From: Actinomycetes bacterium
GTDB lineage: Bacteria > Actinomycetota > Acidimicrobiia > Acidimicrobiales > Microtrichaceae
Direction of reading: 5' to 3'
Assembly: GCA_023389745.1 (NCBI GenBank)
Contig: JAEWED010000175.1
Location: 1 to 8,294, forward strand
DNA: 8,294 nucleotides
Shown: piece by piece, positions 1 to 5,534 of the stretch
Numbering within the stretch: position 1 is the first letter of the stretch
Layout of the letters: every line of letters begins with the position of its first letter
Made by a program: the position numbers and the translations under genes
The notes under the pieces: model-generated
Seen by the model: only the letters and a program-made list of their open reading frames with translations
What the model was told of the DNA's origin: nothing
Databases searched by the model: none

Positions 1-2940
1 GTTCGAGGCCCACAGGCCTGCGCCGTCGAGCGTGCCCACCGCTGCACTGGTCGGCTGCCCGCCGTTGCCGTGCTGGGTGCGTCCGGGGTTGCCGGCGCCG
101 CCGGTGCCGGCCTCACCGCAGTCGCAGCGGGAGCCGCCGCCGCCGGCGAGTCCGGCGCTGCCCACGACGGTCGCGGCGTTGCCGCCGCCCAGACCGGCGG
201 TCGAGGTGCAGGCTCCGCCGGCGCACACGCCGAGGGTGCAGCTGGAGTCCTTCTGACCGCCTGCACCACCGCCGCCGCCGTTGGCGCCGGGGGTCGACGT
301 CGTCGCGCCGCCACCGCCGGCCTGCCGGGTGGTGTTGCACGTCTGCGCCGAGCGCTCGGCGTTGGCTCCGGTGCCACCGCCCGGTGCGGCGCTCTGCGTC
401 GCGTTCGACCCGGCGTTGCCCGCCGCGCCCTGGCCGCCGTCGCCGGCGATGACGTGCACCGAGTCGAGGGTCAGCGATTCACCGGAGTTGCGGGCGATGA
501 TGCCGTAGCTGTTCTGGCCGGCTGCGGCGTCGAGGCCCTCGACCACCAGGTCGCGCACACCCGAGGGCTGGGTGAGCCCGTCGGCGAGGATCGCCACGGT
601 GCCACCGACGGCAGCGTTCGTGGCGCCGTTCACGACGACCGTGACGTCGCCGGTCGCGGCGTCGCCACGCTGGAAGTCGGCGTCGAAGCCGCCGGCGACG
701 GTCACTCCGTTCGCCAGCGAGAAGGCTGCGTACTCACCGGCGGCGACGCCGACGGTGCTGCGACCCAGGGCGAGGGCGCGGCCCTGACCATGGGCGATCG
801 AGGCACACGGCTCCTCGGGCGAACCACACGTCGCCGTGTCGTCGCCGGCGGTCGCGACGAACACCTGCTCGTCGGCCACGCCGTCGTAGCCGTCGCAGTT
901 CGTGTCGACGCCGGCGTCGTCGAACGCGTCGGGCGCACCCGGGTAGGCCGAGGCGTCGTCGTCGTCGCAGTCGAGCGGCGGGCTGACCCCGTCGGCGTCG
1001 TCGTCGACGATCGCGGTGATCACCAGGGCGGCCGAGGTGTCGGTGGCGCCCCGGTCGTCGGTGACGGTCAGGGTGACCGACCAGGTGCCCTCGTCGAAGA
1101 CGTGGGTCGGGTTGGCCTCGTCCGAGGTCGCACCGTCACCGAAGTCCCACGCGTAGGACACGATCTCGCCGTCGGCGTCGACGGACTCGGAGCTGTCGAA
1201 GGTCACCGACAGCGGACGGGCGCCGGACTGCACGTCCGCGTTCGCGAGCGCGGTCGGTGCCTGGTTGGCGACGACCTCGACCACCACCGAGGCCTGGTCC
1301 TGTGCGCCACGGTCGTCGGTGACCGTCAGCGTGGCGGTGTAGGTGCCTGCGGCGCCGTAGGTGTGCGTCGGGTTGGCCTCGGTCGACGTGGTGCCGTCGC
1401 CGAGGTCCCACTCGTAGCTCTCGACCGTGCCGTCGGAGTCGGTGGATCCCGCCGAGGAGAGCTCGACGACGAGCGGCGCGATGCCGACCGTCGGCGTCGC
1501 GCTCGCCGCCGCGACGGGTGCGACGTTGGCGACGACCTCGATCTCGATGGCCGCGGAGGCCTGGCCGCCACGATCGTCGGTCACGGTGACGACCGCGGTG
1601 TACGAGCCGGGCTCGGTGTAGAGGTGCTCGGGGTCGATCCCGGTGCCGGAGTTGCCGTCACCGAAGACCCAGTCGTAGCTCTCGATCGTGCCGTCGGTGT
1701 CGGCCGAGCCAGCAGCGGAGAAGTCGACGGTCAGCGGCGCGATGCCCGAGGTCGGGGTCGCGGCGATGGCCGCGGTCGGCAGCTCGTTGACCGACTCGCC
1801 CACGGTGATCGTCACCGAGTCGGAGTCGGTCGCACCCAGGTCGTCGGTGACGGTCAGGGTCGCGGTGTACGTGCCGGCGTCGGTGTAGGAGTGCTCGACG
1901 ACCTCACCGGACACGACGGCCGAGCCGTCGCCCGGGTCCCACGAGTGCGACACGATCGTGCCGCCGGCATCGGTCGAACCCGAGCCGTCCAGCTCGACGA
2001 CCAGCGGGGCGGTGCCCGAGGTCGGCGTCGCTGCGGCGATCGCGACCGGCGCAGCGTTGTCGGTGGCGGTCACGACGAGCTGCGTGGAGTCGGTGAGGCC
2101 GTCGGAGTCGGTGACCGTCAGGGTCACGGTGTAGGTGCCTGCTGCGGTGTACGTGTGCGTCACGGTCGCGCCGGAGACGACCGGCGATCCGTCGCCGAGG
2201 TCCCACTCGTAGCTGTCGACCGTGCCGTCCGAGTCGGTCGATCCGGAGCCGTCGAGCTCGACGACCAGCGGGACCGTGCCCGAGAGCACGTCGGCCGAGG
2301 CGACCGCCACCGGCGGCTGGGCGGGGGCGACGGTGATGACCAGCGAGGTCGACGCCTGGGCGCCGTCGTCGTCGGTGACGATCAGCACCACGGTGTGCTG
2401 GCCCACCTCGGTGAAGGTGTGGGTCGGCGCGACGTCGGTCGACGTGGCGCCTCCGCCGAAGTCCCACTCGTGGCTGACGACCGTGCCGTCGGTGTCCGAG
2501 GAGGCCGAGCCGTCGAAGGTCACGACCAGCGGCGCGCCGCCCGAGGTGACGTCCGCGGTGGCCACGGCGGACGGAGCAGCGTTCACGGGAGCGGTCACCG
2601 TGACGGTGACCCCTGCGGTGTCGGTCGCTCCGTCGTCGTCGGTCACGGTCAGCACGGCGTCGTAGGTGCCGACGTCGGTGTAGGTGTGCGACGGGTCGGC
2701 CTCGGTCGACGTCGCACCGTCACCGAAGTCCCACTCGTACCCGACGATCGTGCCGTCGGGGTCGCTCGAGCCCGAGCCGTCGAACTCGACCAGCAGCGGT
2801 GCGGGCCCCTCGTCCGGTGCGACGGCGGCCTGAGCCACCGGCGACAGGTTCTGCGTCGGTTCGGTCGGCGGCGCACACGCGACCGCCAACATGCCCAACA
2901 CCGCGATGGCGCAGCACGCGCCCCAACGTGATCTGATCAT
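1..2940 (-). CDS. Multi-PKD-domain surface lipoprotein with MopE-like motif and Gly/Cys-rich region (partial at the C-terminal end)
   Basis: The frame is open for 980 codons from an ATG at 2940-2938 and leaves the window at base 1, so the C-terminus is missing. An AGAGGG ribosome site lies 7 bases before the ATG. Residues 1-22 form a lipoprotein signal: a basic start (MIRSRW), a hydrophobic stretch and the lipobox LAVAC with Cys22 as the lipidation site. Seven PKD domains of about 83 residues follow (about 37-643), each with a YxWDFGDG-type core and a closing TYTxTLTVTDD strand. Residues 657-684 resemble the MopE/PF11617 metal-binding motif. Residues 693-830 look like the start of a beta-helix (VFVATAGDD, PCASIAHG, VAAGEY, VAGGFDADF). 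Residues 833-975 are very rich in Gly with six cysteines. PKD domains are Ig-like folds of extracellular proteins, used in protein or sugar contacts. I infer a surface-anchored adhesin or binding protein; the ligand is unknown. It has its own spacer and is not part of the hem operon. Confidence 0.9.
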   Translation of the reverse strand, partial: MIRSRWGACCAIAVLGMLAVACAPPTEPTQNLSPVAQAAVAPDEGPAPLLVEFDGSGSSDPDGTIVGYEWDFGDGATSTEADPSHTYTDVGTYDAVLTVTDDDGATDTAGVTVTVTAPVNAAPSAVATADVTSGGAPLVVTFDGSASSDTDGTVVSHEWDFGGGATSTDVAPTHTFTEVGQHTVVLIVTDDDGAQASTSLVITVAPAQPPVAVASADVLSGTVPLVVELDGSGSTDSDGTVDSYEWDLGDGSPVVSGATVTHTYTAAGTYTVTLTVTDSDGLTDSTQLVVTATDNAAPVAIAAATPTSGTAPLVVELDGSGSTDAGGTIVSHSWDPGDGSAVVSGEVVEHSYTDAGTYTATLTVTDDLGATDSDSVTITVGESVNELPTAAIAATPTSGIAPLTVDFSAAGSADTDGTIESYDWVFGDGNSGTGIDPEHLYTEPGSYTAVVTVTDDRGGQASAAIEIEVVANVAPVAAASATPTVGIAPLVVELSSAGSTDSDGTVESYEWDLGDGTTSTEANPTHTYGAAGTYTATLTVTDDRGAQDQASVVVEVVANQAPTALANADVQSGARPLSVTFDSSESVDADGEIVSYAWDFGDGATSDEANPTHVFDEGTWSVTLTVTDDRGATDTSAALVITAIVDDDADGVSPPLDCDDDDASAYPGAPDAFDDAGVDTNCDGYDGVADEQVFVATAGDDTATCGSPEEPCASIAHGQGRALALGRSTVGVAAGEYAAFSLANGVTVAGGFDADFQRGDAATGDVTVVVNGATNAAVGGTVAILADGLTQPSGVRDLVVEGLDAAAGQNSYGIIARNSGESLTLDSVHVIAGDGGQGAAGNAGSNATQSAAPGGGTGANAERSAQTCNTTRQAGGGGATTSTPGANGGGGGAGGQKDSSCTLGVCAGGACTSTAGLGGGNAATVVGSAGLAGGGGSRCDCGEAGTGGAGNPGRTQHGNGGQPTSAAVGTLDGAGLWASN
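16..444 (-). other. Glycine- and cysteine-rich segment of the PKD lipoprotein
   Basis: Residues about 833-975 are dominated by Gly, Ala, Asn, Ser and Thr, with runs such as NGGGGGAGG and LAGGGGSRCDCG. The cysteines lie at 868, 901, 906, 911, 939 and 941. The segment follows a strand-like stretch (ESLTLDSVHVIAGDGG) and is followed by VGTLDGAGLWASN, which looks like a return to strand structure. That fits a long flexible loop inserted in a repetitive beta fold. Even cysteine number and extracellular location make disulfides possible, but this is inference. Edges are approximate. Confidence 0.65.
880..1005 (-). other. MopE-like Asp/Cys metal-binding motif within the PKD lipoprotein
   Basis: Residues 646-687 of the lipoprotein begin with an acidic linker (DDDADGV) and continue with DCDDDDASAYPGAP and then VDTNCDGYDG. 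This is the layout of the family named after the MopE copper-binding protein (DCDDxxxxxxPGAxExCxxxDxNCDG). It departs from the usual form because the middle cysteine is replaced by Phe673 and the following segment reads DDAGVDTNCDG. The first and last cysteines (658 and 682) and the aspartates remain. The motif sits exactly between the last PKD domain and the beta-helix-like part. Metal identity and binding are not shown by the sequence. Confidence 0.7.
1012..2832 (-). repeat. Seven tandem PKD-domain coding repeats (about 250 bp each)
   Basis: These are in-frame repeats inside the lipoprotein gene, listed from the N-terminal side: about 2587-2832, 2326-2580, 2059-2313, 1798-2052, 1531-1779, 1267-1518 and 1012-1260. 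Each encodes the same plan: a proline-containing linker, PLxVxFDGSxSxDxDGTI, a YEWDFGDG core, a HTYTxxGTYT turn and a LTVTDDxGA end strand. The core varies: GDG becomes GGG in repeat 2, WDF becomes WDL in repeats 3 and 6, WDP in repeat 4 and WVF in repeat 5. Repeats 3 and 4 share the same variant loop (GDGSxVVSG), which suggests they arose by duplication of one another. Boundaries are approximate to within a few residues. Confidence 0.88.
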
Positions 2941-2947
2941 GATCTCG

Positions 2948-2953
2948 CCCTCT
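2948..2953 (-). promoter_or_regulatory. Ribosome binding site of the PKD lipoprotein gene
   Basis: AGAGGG on the minus strand, 7 bases before the ATG at 2940-2938. The spacing and the lipoprotein signal immediately after the ATG both support this start. Confidence 0.7.
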
Positions 2954-3023
2954 TGTGTTGTCCGCCCCAGCCAGGCGGCCCCGGGTCCTTGCTACCAGCC
3001 GAGCGGCGCCGAGTCCACGAGAT

Positions 3024-3038
3024 CCGAACGATGTTCGG
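3024..3038. promoter_or_regulatory. Inverted repeat CCGAAC-GAT-GTTCGG upstream of the PKD lipoprotein gene (possible operator)
   Basis: A perfect 6-bp inverted repeat with a 3-base spacer lies 84 bases before the lipoprotein start codon, in the spacer that should hold its promoter. It resembles a transcription-factor site. It also resembles the actinobacterial LexA site, but that has a 4-base spacer. No clear -10/-35 pair was identified nearby. Confidence 0.3.
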
Positions 3039-3085
3039 CTTCTGTTCACCTCTCCGACGACGGCGGATCGGGTCCGGACGACGGC

Positions 3086-3122
3086 GACAGCGTCTCTGGA
3101 CGCTGTCCGCGGGCCCGGGCCC
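3086..3122 (-). terminator. Hairpin and palindrome after the membrane-protein gene (possible terminator)
   Basis: Reading on the minus strand, the stop codon (3133-3131) is followed after 8 bases by the self-complementary GGGCCCGGGCCC (3122-3111). After a further 3 bases comes a perfect 9-bp stem, GACAGCGTC/GACGCTGTC, with a 4-base loop (3107-3086). No T-run follows, so this is not a canonical intrinsic terminator. The position between two genes and the strength of the stem support a termination or 3'-end-stabilising role. Confidence 0.45.
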
Positions 3123-3130
3123 GTTGCAGA

Positions 3131-3979
3131 TCAGGCGGTGCGGCGGCCCCGGTTGAGACCGCTGCGCAGACGGGATCGCACGTCGTCGATCACGCCCCCG
3201 GGCAGGTCGCCCGCGGCGATCCGGTCGAGCGCGCCGTCGAGCGAGAGCTGCACGTCGGGCAGACCGTGGGCACGGACACGGAACGCGCCCAGGCCGACCG
3301 CGGCCGACGCGGGGATGCCGATCCACACCCAGGGAACCCCGGCGAGCACCGCCGCCACCGACGAGGTCGATCCGGCGACCGCGACCGTCGACCCACCGGC
3401 GAGCACCGCGGCGCGCTCGACACCGAGATCGGCGGACAGCACCACCAGCGACCGGTCCTCTGCTCCGCTCCGGGCATCGGCCGGCACAGCGCCGAGCGGG
3501 TAGCTGTCGACCCGGAGCCGACCGACCCGGCTCAGCTGCTCCTGGCCCGTCACCGAGCGCATCGTGCGCTGCAGCCCGGCGGCGGGGTCGGATCGTCGCG
3601 TGTACCAGGCCGTCACGCCGGGCCCGTCGCCGTCGCTGCGACGCTGACGCCGCAGCGAACCGGCCCGCCGCAGCCAGCGGTCGACGGCATCCATGGCCTC
3701 GTCGCAGGGCAGGTCGATCACACGGGTCGCGCTGAGCACCGCCGGACCGACGAGCCGGTCCGCCCTGGCCGGTCGGTTCGCGAGCACTCCGACGCGCTCC
3801 TCGGCAACGGCCAGACGCACCGCCGCAGGCTCGACGCCGAGCTCCTCGGCCGCCTCGATCAGCGCCGACTCCGACAACCCACGGTCCGACCCGCCGGCCC
3901 GCTGCTCGGCGAGGTCGATCGCCCGGCGCAGCACGCGCTCGGCCGCGTCGTGGTCGAACTCCTGGCGGTCGGTACCCAC
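3131..3979 (-). CDS. Hypothetical protein with N-terminal helical domain and two predicted membrane segments
   Basis: I do not recognise a named family. The 282-residue protein starts at a GTG (3979-3977), which leaves a 197-base spacer to hemL; the frame stays open upstream to 4273, but that stretch crosses the hairpins and the hemL coding region. Residues about 8-66 look helical: an amphipathic stretch (DAAERVLRRAIDLAEQ) and then LSESALIEAAEELGVEPAAVRLAVAEE, which is spaced like a small helix-turn-helix or the 'ELGxxPxxVRxAL' domain seen at the N-terminus of many uncharacterised bacterial proteins. Residues 75-188 form a mixed, partly basic soluble region. Residues about 189-233 (AAVLAGGSTVAVAG, PWVWIGIPASAAVGLGAF) are hydrophobic enough for one or two membrane segments, and a basic tail follows. 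It may be expressed separately from the hem operon. The start is moderately certain; the function is unknown. Confidence 0.72.
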   Translation of the reverse strand: MGTDRQEFDHDAAERVLRRAIDLAEQRAGGSDRGLSESALIEAAEELGVEPAAVRLAVAEERVGVLANRPARADRLVGPAVLSATRVIDLPCDEAMDAVDRWLRRAGSLRRQRRSDGDGPGVTAWYTRRSDPAAGLQRTMRSVTGQEQLSRVGRLRVDSYPLGAVPADARSGAEDRSLVVLSADLGVERAAVLAGGSTVAVAGSTSSVAAVLAGVPWVWIGIPASAAVGLGAFRVRAHGLPDVQLSLDGALDRIAAGDLPGGVIDDVRSRLRSGLNRGRRTA

Positions 3980-3987
3980 GGACGCAC

Positions 3988-3993
3988 AGCCTA
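3988..3993 (-). promoter_or_regulatory. Possible -10 element for a leaderless transcript of the membrane-protein gene
   Basis: TAGGCT on the minus strand matches the actinobacterial TANNNT -10 pattern and ends 8 bases before the GTG at 3979. No good ribosome site lies at the usual distance; the nearest purine run, GGGGGAG, is more than 20 bases upstream. That combination suggests a leaderless mRNA, which is common in actinobacteria. A six-base match is weak evidence. Confidence 0.25.
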
Positions 3994-4036
3994 TGGGCCG
4001 CTCCCCCGCCCGGGTCGGCGGGCCGACCCCGTTCGA

Positions 4037-4081
4037 ATTCCGATCTCGAGTCGGTGCCCCGGCACCGATTCTGAGTCGGAT
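4037..4081. repeat. Imperfect inverted repeat (second hairpin) downstream of hemL
   Basis: The core is a perfect 8-bp stem, TCGGTGCC/GGCACCGA (4051-4058 and 4061-4068), around a 2-base centre. The flanks (ATTCCGATCTCGAG and TGAGTCGGAT) extend it imperfectly. The arms resemble those of the neighbouring 19-bp hairpin: all four read roughly ATTCCG-N-CTCG(G)ATTCGG on one strand or the other. This suggests two divergent copies of one palindromic element. Confidence 0.6.
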
Positions 4082-4097
4082 GTCCGTGCGGCCCACC

Positions 4098-4145
4098 AAT
4101 TCCGTCTCGGATTCGGAGTCCCCACCCCGAATCCGAGACGGAATT
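4098..4145 (-). terminator. Perfect 19-bp hairpin downstream of hemL (terminator or REP-like element)
   Basis: The left arm AATTCCGTCTCGGATTCGG (4098-4116) and its exact reverse complement (4127-4145) enclose a 10-base loop. Reading on the minus strand it begins 32 bases after the hemL stop codon and would form a very strong RNA stem. No T-tract follows on either strand. It probably ends or insulates the hem transcript, or protects its 3' end. A REP-like repeated element is the alternative, favoured by the related second hairpin at 4037-4081. Confidence 0.6.
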
Positions 4146-4156
4146 CGGAGGCCCGG

Positions 4157-4170
4157 AGCGCTCGAGCGCT
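4157..4170. repeat. 14-bp perfect palindrome just after hemL
   Basis: AGCGCTCGAGCGCT reads identically on both strands and starts 7 bases past the hemL stop codon. It may add to the termination region or be a protein-binding site; it also contains an XhoI-type CTCGAG centre. High-GC sequence makes short palindromes common, so its function is uncertain. Confidence 0.4.
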
Positions 4171-4176
4171 GCCGGC

Positions 4177-5505
4177 TCAGCCCGGCAGGTTGGCGACGAC
4201 CTCGTGCGCGACCTCGAGGGTGATCCGGACGTCGTCCTCGCTGTGGGCCAGCGACGGGAACCAGACCTCCCACGGTCCCGGCGCCAGCGCGATGCCCCGC
4301 TCGAGCATGCCGTGGAAGAACGCCGGGTAGCGCCCGAGCGCCACCGACGCACCCGCGGTGGCGAAGTCGACGGGCTGCTCGCCGCCGACCACGTCGGCGT
4401 CACCGAAGAACAGACCCAGCAGCGGGCCGACCTGCGGCACGATCGCCGCGACGCCGGCCTCGGCGAAGATCGTGCGCAGCCCGTCGGCGAGCGTGCCCGC
4501 GGTGTTGCGGAGCTGGACGTAGGCATCGGCGTCGAGACGCTCGAGCACGGCGCGGCCCGCGGCGGTGGCGAGCGGGTTCCCCGACAGCGTGCCCGCCTGG
4601 TACACCGGGCCGAGCGGCGCGATGTTCGACATGATCTCGGCTGACGCACCGAAGGCGCCGACGGGCAGCCCGCCGCCGATCACCTTGCCGAAGCACCAGA
4701 TGTCGGGGGTGACGCCGGACCACTCCGTGGCGCCGCCGACGGCCAGGCGGAACCCGGTGATCACCTCGTCGAAGAGCAGCAGTGCGCCCACTCGGTCGCA
4801 CTCGTCGCGCAGGCCCTCGAGGAACCCCTCGACCGGCGGCACCAGCCCCATGTTCGCGGCGACCGGCTCCACGATGACCACCGCGACCGACTCGTCCAGC
4901 GTGGGCACCACGTTGTACGGCTCGATGCGCGTGTCCGCGACCGCACCGGCGGTGACCCCGGCGGAGTCCGGGGTCGTGTCGGTCTCCATCGCGCCCTCGG
5001 CGACACCGGAGCCCGCCGAGGCGAGCAGCGCGTCGGAGTGGCCGTGGTAGTTGCCCTCGAACTTCACGATCGTCGAGCGACCCGTCGCCCCGCGGGCCAG
5101 GCGGATCGCCGACATCGTCGCCTCGGTGCCGGAGCTGACCAGGCGCACCTGCTCCATGCCGGGGATGCGGGCGCAGAGCTCCTCGGCGAGCTCGACCTCT
5201 CCCGGCGTCGGTGCGCCGAAGGTCGTGCCCAGCTCGGCGGCGCGCTGGATCACGCCGATCACGGTGGGATCCGCGTGCCCGAGGATCGACGCGCCGTAGC
5301 TCTGCACGTAGTCGATGAAGCGGTTGCCCTCGACGTCCCACAGGTAGGCGCCCTTGCCTCGGGCGACGAAGTGCGGCGTGCCGCCGACGGACCGGAAGGC
5401 GCGCACGGGCGAGTTCACGCCGCCGGGGATGCGGGCCAGCCCGCGTTCGTACAGTCCCGCGTTCGTCAGCTCACCCTGTGGGGCCGCTGTGCTCTGCTCG
5501 CTCAC
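4177..5505 (-). CDS. hemL: Glutamate-1-semialdehyde 2,1-aminomutase
   Basis: Moves the amino group of glutamate-1-semialdehyde to give 5-aminolevulinate, the last step of the C5 route to tetrapyrroles; a cytosolic PLP enzyme, normally a homodimer. The 442-residue product is the usual length for the family. It has the diagnostic IPGGVNSPVRAF near the N-terminus (26-37), SYGASILGHADP (69-80), the cofactor phosphate loop SSGTEATMSAIR (124-135), NYHGHSD (152-158), DEVITGFR with the PLP-contacting Asp246 (246-253), and FGKVIGGGLPVGAFG, in which Lys274 is the Schiff-base lysine (272-286). I chose the GTG at 5505 because GAGGAG sits 6 bases before it. A second in-frame GTG at 5538 overlaps the hemB stop codon as GTGA and would add 11 residues. 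It is the last gene of the hem cluster here and is followed by hairpins. Its presence implies the glutamyl-tRNA (HemA) route. Confidence 0.97.
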   Translation of the reverse strand: MSEQSTAAPQGELTNAGLYERGLARIPGGVNSPVRAFRSVGGTPHFVARGKGAYLWDVEGNRFIDYVQSYGASILGHADPTVIGVIQRAAELGTTFGAPTPGEVELAEELCARIPGMEQVRLVSSGTEATMSAIRLARGATGRSTIVKFEGNYHGHSDALLASAGSGVAEGAMETDTTPDSAGVTAGAVADTRIEPYNVVPTLDESVAVVIVEPVAANMGLVPPVEGFLEGLRDECDRVGALLLFDEVITGFRLAVGGATEWSGVTPDIWCFGKVIGGGLPVGAFGASAEIMSNIAPLGPVYQAGTLSGNPLATAAGRAVLERLDADAYVQLRNTAGTLADGLRTIFAEAGVAAIVPQVGPLLGLFFGDADVVGGEQPVDFATAGASVALGRYPAFFHGMLERGIALAPGPWEVWFPSLAHSEDDVRITLEVAHEVVANLPG

Positions 5506-5511
5506 CGTCGA

Positions 5512-5517
5512 CTCCTC
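5512..5517 (-). promoter_or_regulatory. Ribosome binding site deciding the hemL start
   Basis: GAGGAG on the minus strand, 6 bases before the GTG at 5505-5503. It is the best Shine-Dalgarno match seen in the operon and favours this start over the GTG at 5538 that overlaps the hemB stop codon. Confidence 0.7.
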
Positions 5518-5534
5518 ATCGCTCCGGGGTGTCG

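Noticed and set aside
1012..2832. Non-coding tandem repeat or satellite
   Set aside because: The repeats stay in one open frame and encode conserved PKD motifs with third-position variation, so they are coding.
70..2931. 953-codon plus-strand open frame rich in VGD/RAV repeats
   Set aside because: It is the mirror of the PKD lipoprotein: its repeats follow the PKD units on the opposite strand, it has no recognisable domain, and the minus frame shows a lipobox, a ribosome site and canonical PKD cores.
3024..3038. Canonical LexA/SOS box
   Set aside because: The half-sites match GAAC/GTTC, but the spacer is 3 rather than 4 bases, and a surface lipoprotein is not a usual SOS gene; kept only as an unassigned inverted repeat.
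4037..4145. CRISPR-like array from the four similar arms
   Set aside because: The arms alternate in orientation and form hairpins, spacers are of unequal length, and no cas-like gene is present.
3980..4273. Upstream extension of the membrane-protein frame to 380 residues
   Set aside because: It would translate through both hairpins and the end of hemL, and the added residues are Arg/Gly/Pro-rich; the GTG at 3979 is more plausible.
2891..4330. 479-codon plus-strand open frame
   Set aside because: It runs across two minus-strand genes, two spacers and the hairpins, with low-complexity Arg/Gly/Ala sequence and no family motifs.
2937..4649. 570-codon minus-strand open frame
   Set aside because: It overlaps hemL and the membrane-protein gene in another frame and is Arg/Ala-rich with no motifs; a by-product of high GC.
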